Counted from the stretch's first letter, positions 1 to 8,018 are shown. The stretch is 64,000 nucleotides of DNA from Rhodoplanes tepidamans (GCF_030813915.1 NZ_JAUSUJ010000024.1:1-64000); one strand, 5' to 3'. Notes: a model not told the origin generated them from the sequence alone. A program made the numbers and translations.

Positions 1-1
1 G

Positions 2-79
2 ATCGGCGGCCTCGTCCGCACCTTCACCCCGGCGGAATGTGCCAACTACTTCGCCGCCGCAGGATACGATGCAGCCTGA
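2..79 (+). CDS. IS630-family transposase, C-terminal end only
   Basis: The gene runs off the left edge; only the last 25 codons are visible. They end in TFTPAECANYFAAAGYDAA, which is the usual C-terminal signature of IS630-family DDE transposases (the short helix ending ECxNYFxxAGY). No terminal inverted repeat is obvious within the next hundred bases, so the element's right end cannot be placed. Whether the full element is intact lies outside the window. It is the only transposase sequence recognised in these 64 kb. Confidence 0.7.
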   Translation: MGGLVRTFTPAECANYFAAAGYDAA

Positions 80-296
80 TCGGATTCCGCTCTAGTCCGC
101 GCGGGTCGATCGCCCTGCGTCCCGCGGGGCGGCCCTGCGTCCGGCCGGCCGCGCGCCGCCGCCAACGGCCGCCGACGGCCGCGTGGGGCGCGGGGCAGCC
201 ATCGGCCGGGCCGGCGAGCGGGAATGTACGGACTCACGTTTTCTCATCACGTGGTATTCCGCTGCCGGTTGCAGCGAGACACGGAGGCCCTCTCCC

Positions 297-599
297 ATGA
301 GCGGCCGTGAAGACCGGGACGATCGGGCAGGGAGCCGGCGCGAGAGGGTGGTGCCGCGCGCCGTGCCGCCGCGGCCCCCCCTCGACATCGAGACCGTCGC
401 CACCCTGATCCTCTACCGCGACGTGGTGCTGGACCGCCCCGCCTGCGCGCAGTGCGGCCATCGCACCCAGGTGGTGGCGCGCACCTTCAGCATCGCCGGG
501 CCGATCAGCCGCGAGATGCGCACCTACGAGTGCACGGCCTGCGGCCACACCCAGGCCTCCGCCTACACGCCCAACGGCAACGCCAGGCGCTCGAACTGA
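297..599 (+). CDS. Small zinc-ribbon protein of unknown function
   Basis: Encodes 100 residues. The ATG at 297 is preceded by ACGGAGG, a good ribosome site; an in-frame ATG further upstream (183) lacks one. The N-terminal third is charged and Arg-rich, and the C-terminal two thirds hold two CxxCGH knuckles (CAQCGH and CTACGH, about 33 residues apart), the arrangement of a compact zinc ribbon. No enzymatic motif is visible. It stands alone between the transposase tail and the minus-strand sulfide genes. The stop codon lies within the first copy of a 13-bp tandem repeat. The function is unknown; a nucleic-acid or protein-binding role is only a guess from the ribbon. Confidence 0.7.
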   Translation: MSGREDRDDRAGSRRERVVPRAVPPRPPLDIETVATLILYRDVVLDRPACAQCGHRTQVVARTFSIAGPISREMRTYECTACGHTQASAYTPNGNARRSN

Positions 600-669
600 G
601 CGCTCCAACTGAGCGCTCCAACTGAGCGCTCGAACTGAGCGCCCGAGCCGGTCGCTCCAACCGAGCGCC
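585..669. repeat. 13-bp tandem repeat spanning a stop codon
   Basis: About six head-to-tail copies of a 13-bp unit close to GAGCGCTCCAACT. The copies at 598, 611 and 624 are identical apart from one C/G change; those at 585, 637 and 650 are degenerate. The TGA of the zinc-ribbon gene (597-599) sits at the junction of the first and second copies. Because 13 is not a multiple of three, gain or loss of copies before the stop would change the protein end. Confidence 0.8.
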
Positions 670-690
670 GCGCCCGCCCGTCGCGGCCCG

Positions 691-1059
691 CTACAGCGCC
701 CGGCGGCTGGCGTCGCGGACGCCGCGGACCAGCGACTGCGCCGTGTAGACCAGGATGGCGATGCCGACCGCGCCCAGCACGGCGACGCCGAGCAGCACGA
801 TCACGTCGACCGGCCCGCCGATGTCGTCGAAGCCCGAATGCGTCACCGCCTGCACGAACAGCACGGCGGCCACCGCGCCGAGCGGCATGGCGAGCTGCGC
901 CCACAGGAACTTGCGCATCGACAGCCGGCGGTCGCGGATCAGCACATAGAGATAGGCGGCCGTCACCGCGACGGCGGCCAGCACCATGATCCAGAACAGC
1001 GCGAGGCCGAACATCTCCTCGAACACCGCGACCAGGGTTCCGACGGTCAGCTCCTTCAT
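691..1059 (-). CDS. Small membrane protein, DUF5368-like
   Basis: Encodes 122 residues with about three hydrophobic segments (roughly residues 18-40, 52-72 and 83-106) and an N-terminus MKELTVGTLVAVFEEMFGLA. I associate this with the DUF5368 family of small alphaproteobacterial membrane proteins, but I cannot confirm the family from sequence alone. It starts only 12 nt after the sulfide:quinone oxidoreductase stop on the same strand, so both are probably cotranscribed; a membrane partner or quinone-side anchor for that enzyme is a reasonable inference. No catalytic residues can be pointed to. Confidence 0.65.
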   Translation of the reverse strand: MKELTVGTLVAVFEEMFGLALFWIMVLAAVAVTAAYLYVLIRDRRLSMRKFLWAQLAMPLGAVAAVLFVQAVTHSGFDDIGGPVDVIVLLGVAVLGAVGIAILVYTAQSLVRGVRDASRRAL

Positions 1060-1071
1060 GGCGTGTCCTCC

Positions 1072-2388
1072 TCAGGCCCGGCCGCGCAGCATGGCGCTGT
1101 AGGTCGCCTTGAGGGCGACCTCCTTCATCAGCCAGCTGATCCACAGCTCCTCCAGCGGCGCGATGACGCCCGGGAAGGAGGGGGTGAGATTGTTGTGGTA
1201 GTCGAACTCGATCAGCATGGCGCGGCCGACCCGGGTGATCAGCGGGCACGAGGTGTAGCCGTCGTAGACGGCGGTGCCCTGCCGGCCCTCGATCTGCGCC
1301 ACCAGGTGGTCCTCGACCACCGGCACCTGCCACTTCACCGAGGCGGCGGTCTTGCCCTTCGGCACGCCGGCGACGTCGCCGATCGCGAACACCTCCGGGA
1401 AGCGGCGGTGGCGCAGCGTCTTCTGGTCGGCCTCCACCCAGCCCTGGTCGGTCCACCTGTCGGCCCAGGACAGGCCGGACTGGCGGATCACCTCGGGGGC
1501 CCGCTGCGGCGGGATGACGTGCAGATAGTCGTAGGCCATCTGCGTGTCGCCCTTGGGCGTCGCGAAGGTGGCGATGCGCCGCCCCGGGTCGACGGCCTTG
1601 AGCACGTGGCTGTAGACGGCCGCGATGCCGCGCTCCTCGAACAGCATGCGCACCTTCTCGGAGACGATCGGCACGCTGAACAGCGCCGTGTTGTTGGCCG
1701 CGTAGGTGATCTCGTAGCGGCCCTTGCCGACCCGCCGGCTGGCGATGTCCTCGATCAGGAAGGTGTGCTTGAGCGGCGCGCCGGCGCATTTCATCTCGGT
1801 GCCCGGGCGGGTGAACACGCCCTTGCCGCCGGTGTCGGCGAAGGCCGAGGCCGCCGCCCAGGTCTTCGCCGCGTAGTCCGGCCCGGCATAGAGCGAGCCG
1901 ATACCGTCGCGGCCGATCAGGTCGAGCGAGAAGCCCTCGATCGCGGCGTAGTCGAGCACCAGGCCGGGCGCGACGATCAGGAAGTCGTAGGCGAGCCGCT
2001 TGCCGCCCGCGGTCGTCACCGTCTTCGCCACCGGGTCGATGCCGGCGGCGGCCTCCGGCACCAGGGTGACGCCCTGGGGCAGCCAGTCGGTGGTGCGCGA
2101 CACCGTGTAGGAGGCGGGCCGCAGGCCGGCGGCGACCAGCGAGAAGCCGGGCTGGTACCAGTGCGCGGCGCGGCCGTCGACCAGCGTGATGGCGGCGCCG
2201 TCGAGCCGCTCGACCAGCCGGCTCGCCATCGCGGTGCCGGCCGCCCCGGCGCCGACGATCACGATGCGGGCCTTGGTGGCGACGCGGGCCGCCCGGGCCC
2301 GCGCCAGCGGAACCGTGCCGGCGAGGCCGGCCGCGGCGAGGCCCAGCAGGGCCCGGCGGGATGTCAGGATGTCGTGCTCACGGGCCAA
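1072..2388 (-). CDS. sqr: Sulfide:quinone oxidoreductase (FAD-dependent), exported form
   Basis: Oxidises sulfide and passes electrons to quinone. Near the N-terminus a twin-arginine-like signal (SRRALLGLAAAGLAG) precedes the FAD Rossmann motif IVIVGAGAAGTAMASRL. Redox cysteines appear in MKCAGAP (about residue 201) and SCPLITRVG near the C-terminus, the pattern of the mitochondrial SQOR-like subgroup. The TTG at 2388 is preferred because AGGGAGAA lies just upstream and it puts the Tat-like signal near residue 10. An in-frame ATG at 2487 would give a 471-residue protein but sits only 31 bp from a palindromic operator. The DUF5368-like gene follows 12 nt downstream. The export signal suggests action on the periplasmic side of the membrane. 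Flavocytochrome c sulfide dehydrogenase flavoprotein is the main alternative. Confidence 0.85.
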   Translation of the reverse strand: MAREHDILTSRRALLGLAAAGLAGTVPLARARAARVATKARIVIVGAGAAGTAMASRLVERLDGAAITLVDGRAAHWYQPGFSLVAAGLRPASYTVSRTTDWLPQGVTLVPEAAAGIDPVAKTVTTAGGKRLAYDFLIVAPGLVLDYAAIEGFSLDLIGRDGIGSLYAGPDYAAKTWAAASAFADTGGKGVFTRPGTEMKCAGAPLKHTFLIEDIASRRVGKGRYEITYAANNTALFSVPIVSEKVRMLFEERGIAAVYSHVLKAVDPGRRIATFATPKGDTQMAYDYLHVIPPQRAPEVIRQSGLSWADRWTDQGWVEADQKTLRHRRFPEVFAIGDVAGVPKGKTAASVKWQVPVVEDHLVAQIEGRQGTAVYDGYTSCPLITRVGRAMLIEFDYHNNLTPSFPGVIAPLEELWISWLMKEVALKATYSAMLRGRA

Positions 2389-2518
2389 CGCGCGCTTCTC
2401 CCTCGCTGTGTTCGTTCTTGTCGGCAGCGACCGCGCCCGCCCGGCCGGGCACGCGACGAGGAGAGGAAAGCCGGGGGCGCAGTCCACCCCGGATTCGACG
2501 GCTTTTTCAGCCGGCGGT

Positions 2519-2538
2519 ATATGCGTAGGAATGCATAT
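2519..2538 (-). promoter_or_regulatory. Palindromic operator upstream of sulfide oxidation genes
   Basis: Perfect inverted repeat with half-sites ATATGC and GCATAT separated by 8 bp. It lies 130 bp upstream of the preferred sqr start and between sqr and the Qat operon. ArsR-family persulfide sensors (BigR/SqrR) bind arms spaced by 8 bp in front of sulfide genes in alphaproteobacteria, although their published arms (ATTC/GAAT) differ. No ArsR gene is in the window. Confidence 0.5.
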
Positions 2539-2622
2539 GTGGCGGAACCGGGGCGGGGCGGGGGCAGTGAGGGGCGAAGCCCTCGCCGACGCCGCAGCCT
2601 CACCCCTCGTCCCAAGGGAATG

Positions 2623-3375
2623 CTATTCCGAGTCAGTGCATAAGTTTCTGAGGTTCCGCAGGATGACGGCGCACATATCGTTCCGTGTCAAGTTATGCAA
2701 GCGCGCCAATCCTTCCACTGCCAAAAGAACATCGCTTGGTCTGGCAGGGCGGAAGCCGACCTGTGTGAACGGCCCATCTGTTTCCGTTAGAACGCGATCT
2801 AATGGCAACGTCTTGGTAATCGCCGCACGCCTCGTGTTCACTAGCATTTCTGTGTTCACAGAAAAGTAGCAGCCGAGATCGACGGCTCTCTTGGCTTCCG
2901 AAGCAGTGCCGGTGAACCAGTGAAGCACAACCCGTCCGCACGAGGGTGGCATTTGTTGTTCAATCATATCTAGCACGGCCTTAGTCGCACGTACGCTATG
3001 GACCGTCACGATCTTGTTTCCCGCCGCTGCGCACAAGGAGAGCACGCGGGCGAAAATTTGTTTCTGGTTCTCGAACGATCTATAGAAACGCGGGCTGGCA
3101 TCTAGCCCGACCTCTCCGACATAGCGGCTTTGCGGCAGTAGTTTCTCCCACAGATCGATCTCGTGAGCTCGTTCTGCGACCAACTGCGGGTGCAGCCCGA
3201 GAGCCGCTCGGACATGGCGCGTGCGGGTCGCCAGCTCGTTGTTCCGTAGCCAAGCTTTTGGCGTGGTGGTGACGGTCAGCGTAAAGATTCCTTCGCGCTC
3301 GCACTGTTCTACCGCCGCCGCATGGTCGGAGTAGAGATCGAGGTGACAATGGAAATCGACGAGACCCGAATGCAT
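2623..3375 (-). CDS. qatD: QatD, TatD-family metal-dependent nuclease of the Qat defence system
   Basis: Encodes 250 residues forming a TatD-type TIM-barrel hydrolase with a full set of metal ligands: His9 and His11 (DFHCHLD), Glu88 (GEVGLD), His126 (VHS), His152 (HWFTGT) and Asp200 (ETDGPF). TatD enzymes are deoxyribonucleases. As the last gene of a qatA-qatB-qatC-qatD operon, starting 7 nt after the qatC stop, it matches the TatD component of the Qat anti-phage system described by Gao and co-workers in 2020. The intact metal site suggests an active nuclease. Its base composition is noticeably less GC-rich than the flanking chromosome, like the rest of the operon. Confidence 0.9.
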   Translation of the reverse strand: MHSGLVDFHCHLDLYSDHAAAVEQCEREGIFTLTVTTTPKAWLRNNELATRTRHVRAALGLHPQLVAERAHEIDLWEKLLPQSRYVGEVGLDASPRFYRSFENQKQIFARVLSLCAAAGNKIVTVHSVRATKAVLDMIEQQMPPSCGRVVLHWFTGTASEAKRAVDLGCYFSVNTEMLVNTRRAAITKTLPLDRVLTETDGPFTQVGFRPARPSDVLLAVEGLARLHNLTRNDMCAVILRNLRNLCTDSE

Positions 3376-3381
3376 GATTTT

Positions 3382-4731
3382 TTACGACGGTACGGCGCGA
3401 ACGCCCGTCAGCAAGCGTCCCACTTCCTCCAACCCGCGTCTGTAGACGTCGGCCAGAGCGTCGTGTCGGGAGGGATCATCGTAGAGAGGCCCCGGCTTGT
3501 GGATCAGTGCCTTGGCGAGTTGAGGGCGCTTCGATAGGCGCGCGATGGCGATCTGGAAGGAGCGGACCTGCTGACCCTCGGCCTGCCTGGTATTCAAGGT
3601 CGCAGCCTCAATGTCGGGTACGCCATAAATCGTCGAGTCCCTGCCTCGCAACGCAGCCCGTCGAATGAGGCACGGCAAGCAATACCCACAGTGTCCCAGC
3701 GGCTTCTTCGTCCAGCGTCCTTTCGCGGGTGACGAACACGACAACGATAGAGGGACAAGTTCCTTGAGCAGTGCCTGATTGGAGCATTCGGCAACCATCT
3801 CTCCCTTCGTTCTATTCCAGTAGGGATTCTCCACCGTCGCCCCAATGCCAAGTTCTCGGATCAGTTCGTTCCACCTGGCGATATAGAAGGGATGTGTTGT
3901 CCGGGTGCTGAGCGCTCCTAGACGTAATGGATCGAGCGGTACATTGAGGGTGATGAGGCCATTCTCTGGAACATTCAGCACAAAATTGCGACCGAGTGCA
4001 GTACCGGCAGCTATACCTAACGAGAAGAACAAGAAGGATCGACCCCGCGTGGTATCCTCTGATGCGACATTCTCGACTAGCCCGCTGTCGAAAGCCATCC
4101 ACACCCGCAGCCGATCAAATAAGGACCGCTTGTAAGTAGCCTTCAACGCCTCGAAGCACTGCTCTTGTGATTTGCTCACCAGTCCTTCACCGGCGTGGCT
4201 CACCAGAAGCGGCGTATGCCCGGCATTCAAGTTGTTGATCGCACCGATCAGGCTGTCCAGGCCGCCGGAGAATAGGCTCACTCCATCAAAGGGTGCGGGA
4301 ATGAGGGATGGCGCACCGAGAGGAACTAGCTTTTCGTGCTCCTTTGGCCGCTTGCGGAACCCGACATCCCACTTGTCGCCAGTCAGGAAGTTTAGGGCCC
4401 GTATCAGGATGGGCGCCGCAGACGTCCACCGGGCTGGATCGCTGACGGGGACGACCAGTCTAATCTCACGCGTCCACGAATCCTGCGATTCAGTCGAGCG
4501 CGATAGGCGCGTGTCCGCGGCATGAACATGAGCTGCTACTACGAGTAGGTCCGCGCCGATTTCGCTCGGGGTTAGGTGTAATGTTACGAGGTCCTCCAAC
4601 GCGCGGCCGATCCCGTGCCCCAGATGTTTTCCAGCAATCAACTGCAAGGTTGACGCGACTTCGTCACGTGCTCTGGGGACGCGAGCTTTATCGTCAGGGC
4701 CAAAACGGCCGATGATGACATGGCGCCTCAT
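3382..4731 (-). CDS. qatC: QatC, QueC-like PP-loop ATPase of the Qat defence system
   Basis: Encodes 449 residues. A PP-loop motif FSGGLDS is at residues 154-160 and a zinc-binding cysteine cluster (Cys332, Cys348, Cys351, Cys354; HCGYCLPC) lies in the C-terminal half, as in QueC 7-cyano-7-deazaguanine synthase. It is about twice the length of housekeeping QueC because of an N-terminal extension of roughly 150 residues. No queuosine genes are nearby, whereas the neighbours are the other three Qat genes, so a defence role is far more likely. The start codon overlaps the qatB stop (ATGA), implying translational coupling with qatB. QueC-like proteins of type IV CBASS are reported to conjugate a deazaguanine to a partner's N-terminal glycine; QatC may act likewise on QatB, which is inference. 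Confidence 0.9.
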   Translation of the reverse strand: MRRHVIIGRFGPDDKARVPRARDEVASTLQLIAGKHLGHGIGRALEDLVTLHLTPSEIGADLLVVAAHVHAADTRLSRSTESQDSWTREIRLVVPVSDPARWTSAAPILIRALNFLTGDKWDVGFRKRPKEHEKLVPLGAPSLIPAPFDGVSLFSGGLDSLIGAINNLNAGHTPLLVSHAGEGLVSKSQEQCFEALKATYKRSLFDRLRVWMAFDSGLVENVASEDTTRGRSFLFFSLGIAAGTALGRNFVLNVPENGLITLNVPLDPLRLGALSTRTTHPFYIARWNELIRELGIGATVENPYWNRTKGEMVAECSNQALLKELVPLSLSCSSPAKGRWTKKPLGHCGYCLPCLIRRAALRGRDSTIYGVPDIEAATLNTRQAEGQQVRSFQIAIARLSKRPQLAKALIHKPGPLYDDPSRHDALADVYRRGLEEVGRLLTGVRAVPS

Positions 4732-5600
4732 TTCGCAGCCTCTGCATCACCTATCGTCTGCAAGACGTCGAAGGCGGATTTGTAGACTGTTGTGACGAAG
4801 CCTGTTACCGCGGTTGCGGATAGCGACTGGATGTCTACACCTGCGGCATTGATCGCGTCGCTGACCCCGCGTTGAATGAAATCGCGCAATTGAGCCTGAA
4901 CTTTTTCAGCAGAACGAGGATCTGTGGGTAAAGTTATGACCTTAGCGCCAATATCGTTGTAGATGCGCGCCTCGATCGCATGCGTGGCATAGAGCTCGAA
5001 CACTGCTTGTATCTGGCTCGCTGCGAGCCCGTCGATGTTAGTGATGCCAGCGCCGGCAAGATCGGCGATAGTCTCAATAAAGGCATCTCGCGCAATACCT
5101 TCATCAATCGTTCCACCTTCAGGACAAATATAATCCGCGAGCCCTGCAAACACCTCTTCGATCGGTCGCCCTGCAAGGCTATCAAGGCTCAGCGTTCGCA
5201 GGGCTTCGCGTGCACCGTTTGCGCCGGCATCGTTGAGAAATCTGATTAGCCCCGCACCTACGCCGCGCGCCGAACCCATGCGCTGCGCCGCTTGACGGGA
5301 ACCGCCCGCCGACTTCGATACATACTGCGATATCGCGCGGCCGAGACTTCTGCGGTCGTTTCCGCCGGAACTCGCAAAACGAGTGAAGTTGCTTCTCGCC
5401 GACGTGAACCTATCCGATGCTCCCAGTTGTGGCGTCGGTCGCGCAGCGGGCGCTGGCGGCACAGCTGGAGGCGCCCCATAATCCGACGACGTTTGCGTCT
5501 CGTCGCGATCCCCAGCCGCAGCACCCTCCTCGCCCTGCAGCCAGCTCGGAATAAGCGGCGTGCTGCCGCCCGCCCCGCCGTAAGCGTTCGATGTGCCCAT
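4728..5600 (-). CDS. qatB: QatB, Qat defence system subunit
   Basis: Encodes 290 residues with no classical enzyme motif. The N-terminal 60 residues are low-complexity (Gly, Ser, Pro, Ala) and begin Met-Gly-Thr-Ser (MGTSNAYGG); the rest looks alpha-helical. Position between the KAP ATPase and the QueC-like gene, plus this start, identify it as QatB. Met-Gly would leave a free N-terminal glycine after methionine removal, the residue used in deazaguanine conjugation by QueC-like enzymes in type IV CBASS. Its ATG overlaps the qatA stop by one base and its stop overlaps qatC by four, so the operon is translationally coupled throughout. Assignment rests on context more than on sequence family. Confidence 0.82.
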   Translation of the reverse strand: MGTSNAYGGAGGSTPLIPSWLQGEEGAAAGDRDETQTSSDYGAPPAVPPAPAARPTPQLGASDRFTSARSNFTRFASSGGNDRRSLGRAISQYVSKSAGGSRQAAQRMGSARGVGAGLIRFLNDAGANGAREALRTLSLDSLAGRPIEEVFAGLADYICPEGGTIDEGIARDAFIETIADLAGAGITNIDGLAASQIQAVFELYATHAIEARIYNDIGAKVITLPTDPRSAEKVQAQLRDFIQRGVSDAINAAGVDIQSLSATAVTGFVTTVYKSAFDVLQTIGDAEAAK

Positions 5601-7561
5601 TAGCGCCTACCCGTCCGGGTGCGAAGCGCGGCGTCGGCCGTCGCTTTCAGGAACGCAGATTGGGAACTGGACCACCGCCGCAGGAGCTTCTCGAAGCGTA
5701 ACACAGCTTCTGTATCTTTGATGACGGCTTCCCAGCCAGACGCCGGCCAAGGGCCGCATCGATCAACCGGGAGTGCCTCTAAGAGATCGAGCAGGTTTAT
5801 CTGCAATGTCGGGTGTGCGCGAACCAACACAGCGAGCCCGTCGATACCGGGCGGCGCTGTATCGAAGGAGTCTCCTCCCATGACGCGGCCCCGCAACTCT
5901 TCGAAGACCTGGGCTGCCTCGGCCGGAACGAGTTGCTTGAGTTCTCCGTCAAGCGCCTGCACCGCGAGTTTCGGGCCGAGCAGTTTTTCGACCACCGCGG
6001 CCAGGCGACCAAGCACCGACGCCGCGCCAAAATAGTCTTTACGGTCCTTCGTCACAAACAGGTATGGGCGCAGGTCCAGTTCAGCCAAAGGTGGCGATAG
6101 CCGTGCCCATGCGCGTATAGCATCGGCCGCCTTCCATTCCGTCAGGATCGCGCTGTCTTCGGACTCGCGCGCGGCAATCGTTTTGTCGTCCGCGACCACG
6201 CTGACCCTCGGGCCGGCCCGCTTCGGCTTTGAGGCCGCTGACGCTTCCTCCAGGGCGGCGGCTTCGAGAGCGGCCAAGTCTTTGCAGCGGCCGTTCTGAC
6301 TGCGGGCAGCAGCACTAGCAATCTGGTCGAACAATCTGGAGAGGAACCGTTCTGCTAGCATGAGTTTGGCCAGGACAGGCAGCTTCACCTCATCGCCGAA
6401 GCCTCGGGCAAGCGCGGTCTGATGACGTAACAATAGGCCGTTCAGGAATCGCTTAATCTGCCGCGGATTACCTTGGGTCCCGCTGGCGAGAATCGGGCCG
6501 ATCTGATCGCTCAAGATGAGCGCGTTCTGAACCGCACCGGCTTGCTCGCCTAAAGCCGTCTTGACCGTCTGTGCATCTAGGCCGGCGGATTGCCAAGGCC
6601 GTTTTAGCAGCTCGCGGGCAGCGTCGACGAGGGTTGTGTATGCGGGGTCGTTCTCGCCAAGTTGGGCGCCGATCAACAATAAGGTAACGTAAATGCGGGT
6701 TTCCATTTCGCCCAAAGCTGGAATCCGGAATGGGATTTGAATTAGCTTTTCGAGGTAGTTGCGAGCGTAATCACGCGGGCCAGTTGTATCGGGAAGTTCT
6801 GGAAAGTGTTTGCGCACCGAATATTCGATCATCGCCTCGTCGGCCGCGACGACGAAGGCGGTCTTAGCCGTGAATACGAATAGCCGTACGGCTTCGAGCG
6901 TCTCGATCGCTGTGTCGGGAAGACAGCGATCAAGATCGTCAATGAGGACGATCAGTTGCTGTACGTCTGCTTGCTTAAGTAGCTCGTCGAAAGATTTTCT
7001 GAATTCTTCGACCTCCTCTGGTATGTTCTTAGGTGCCCCAGGTTTCAGGAGTCCTTGCACGCTGTCCATTGCCTTATCGTAGTAATCTTTTGTGGCGAGC
7101 TTCGAAGGGTCGGCATAGATTTCCTTCAAGTTGCCGACCACGGCGCCAACTTGGTCGACTGTTGGCATGCCGGAAAGCGCGGTGAACGCGAATCCGCCCC
7201 CGTGCCGCGCGATCTTGAGCCAATTGATCCTTTGGAAGATGTCTTTAATGGCCAAGCCGGTTTTGGTGAGCAGGGGGCGCTTTTCGATAAGGCCTGTGAC
7301 GATGCCCTCAATCAAAGCGATTTTCGCGTCTTCGAAGCCTTGAAAGCGCCACCCGTTAAACTTGATGCAGAGAATATCTTTTTTGAAAGCGAGGCCGCTC
7401 TCAATCATTTCCAGGATGCTGGACTTCCCGGCGCCCCAATCGCCGTGAACTCCGATTGTAACGGCGCGTTCAGGCCTTTCACAGAGTAATTCGATAATCG
7501 TCTTTGCAATCGCCTCGTTGTTCAGGAGATCGATCTTCGTCTCATTGTCAGTGAGGATCAT
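5600..7561 (-). CDS. qatA: QatA, KAP-family P-loop ATPase of the Qat defence system
   Basis: Encodes 653 residues from ATG 7561; an in-frame ATG 21 codons upstream gives an unlikely leader. A KAP NTPase domain fills the N-terminal half: Walker A GDWGAGKSS (residues 40-48) and Walker B LIVLIDDLDR (203-212), followed by Cys213 typical of the KAP LDRC motif. The C-terminal half is helical without a recognised domain. As first gene of the operon it identifies the Qat system, in which the ATPase is thought to drive or sense assembly. It is divergent from the parD gene, with about 160 bp between the two starts for promoters. Codon and base use is less GC-biased than the surrounding genes, consistent with horizontal acquisition. 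Confidence 0.9.
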   Translation of the reverse strand: MILTDNETKIDLLNNEAIAKTIIELLCERPERAVTIGVHGDWGAGKSSILEMIESGLAFKKDILCIKFNGWRFQGFEDAKIALIEGIVTGLIEKRPLLTKTGLAIKDIFQRINWLKIARHGGGFAFTALSGMPTVDQVGAVVGNLKEIYADPSKLATKDYYDKAMDSVQGLLKPGAPKNIPEEVEEFRKSFDELLKQADVQQLIVLIDDLDRCLPDTAIETLEAVRLFVFTAKTAFVVAADEAMIEYSVRKHFPELPDTTGPRDYARNYLEKLIQIPFRIPALGEMETRIYVTLLLIGAQLGENDPAYTTLVDAARELLKRPWQSAGLDAQTVKTALGEQAGAVQNALILSDQIGPILASGTQGNPRQIKRFLNGLLLRHQTALARGFGDEVKLPVLAKLMLAERFLSRLFDQIASAAARSQNGRCKDLAALEAAALEEASAASKPKRAGPRVSVVADDKTIAARESEDSAILTEWKAADAIRAWARLSPPLAELDLRPYLFVTKDRKDYFGAASVLGRLAAVVEKLLGPKLAVQALDGELKQLVPAEAAQVFEELRGRVMGGDSFDTAPPGIDGLAVLVRAHPTLQINLLDLLEALPVDRCGPWPASGWEAVIKDTEAVLRFEKLLRRWSSSQSAFLKATADAALRTRTGRR

Positions 7562-7661
7562 CCTGCCCCGCCCCCTCGCGTCTCGGCCAGCAGTGGTTGT
7601 AGCGCAGATTGCTGCGCCCAGCACTGCTACGTTGATCGCAGGCTTGTAGCCACGAAGCTCG

Positions 7662-7680
7662 CATGGCAGTTTATGCCATG
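7662..7680 (+). promoter_or_regulatory. Palindrome upstream of parD, likely autoregulatory operator
   Basis: Seven-base arms CATGGCA and TGCCATG flank GTTTA, ending 43 bp before the parD start codon. ParD-type ribbon-helix-helix antitoxins usually repress their own operon by binding short palindromes in this position. The same intergenic space also carries the qatA start, so the site could influence both units. Confidence 0.45.
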
Positions 7681-7723
7681 GCGATGCTCGCGTCGTTCAC
7701 AACCCGAGATTGTGGAGAGGCCG

Positions 7724-8011
7724 ATGCCGACCAGAAACGTCGTGCTGACGAAGCACCAGGAGGATCTCATCCAGGCGCTCGTCGAGTCCGGCCGCTACCA
7801 GAACGCCAGCGAGGTGCTGCGCGAGGGATTGCGGCTGGTGGAGCAGCGCGAGGCCGAGGCCGCGACGAAGCTGGACGCCCTGCGGGACGCGGCTCGCGTC
7901 GGCGTCGCCGCCCTGGATCGGGGCGAGTTCCGGGAGTTCGAGCGTGTCGAGGACCTGCAGGCCTATCTGAACGACCTGTCCGAGAAGGTCATCTCCAGAA
8001 CGGCCGAGTAG
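7724..8011 (+). CDS. parD: ParD-family antitoxin
   Basis: Encodes 95 residues. The N-terminal part (PTRNVVLTKHQEDLIQALVESGRYQNASEVLREGLRLVE) is the ribbon-helix-helix DNA-binding domain of the ParD/CopG type, and the acidic helical tail would wrap the toxin. ATG 7724 is preceded by GGAGAGG. The parE gene begins 7 nt after the stop, the standard antitoxin-first order. A palindrome about 45 bp upstream is the likely autoregulatory site. The pair sits between the Qat operon and tRNA-Arg, a common place for accessory stabilisation modules. Confidence 0.88.
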   Translation: MPTRNVVLTKHQEDLIQALVESGRYQNASEVLREGLRLVEQREAEAATKLDALRDAARVGVAALDRGEFREFERVEDLQAYLNDLSEKVISRTAE

Positions 8012-8018
8012 CAGCGTC

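Noticed and set aside
838-2643. 600-codon plus-strand frame opposite sqr
   Set aside because: His/Arg/Gly-rich shadow of the sulfide:quinone oxidoreductase gene on the other strand; no family features.
3382-4731. QueC for queuosine/preQ0 synthesis
   Set aside because: The protein is about twice the QueC length and is embedded in a four-gene Qat operon; no queD, queE or queF is present.
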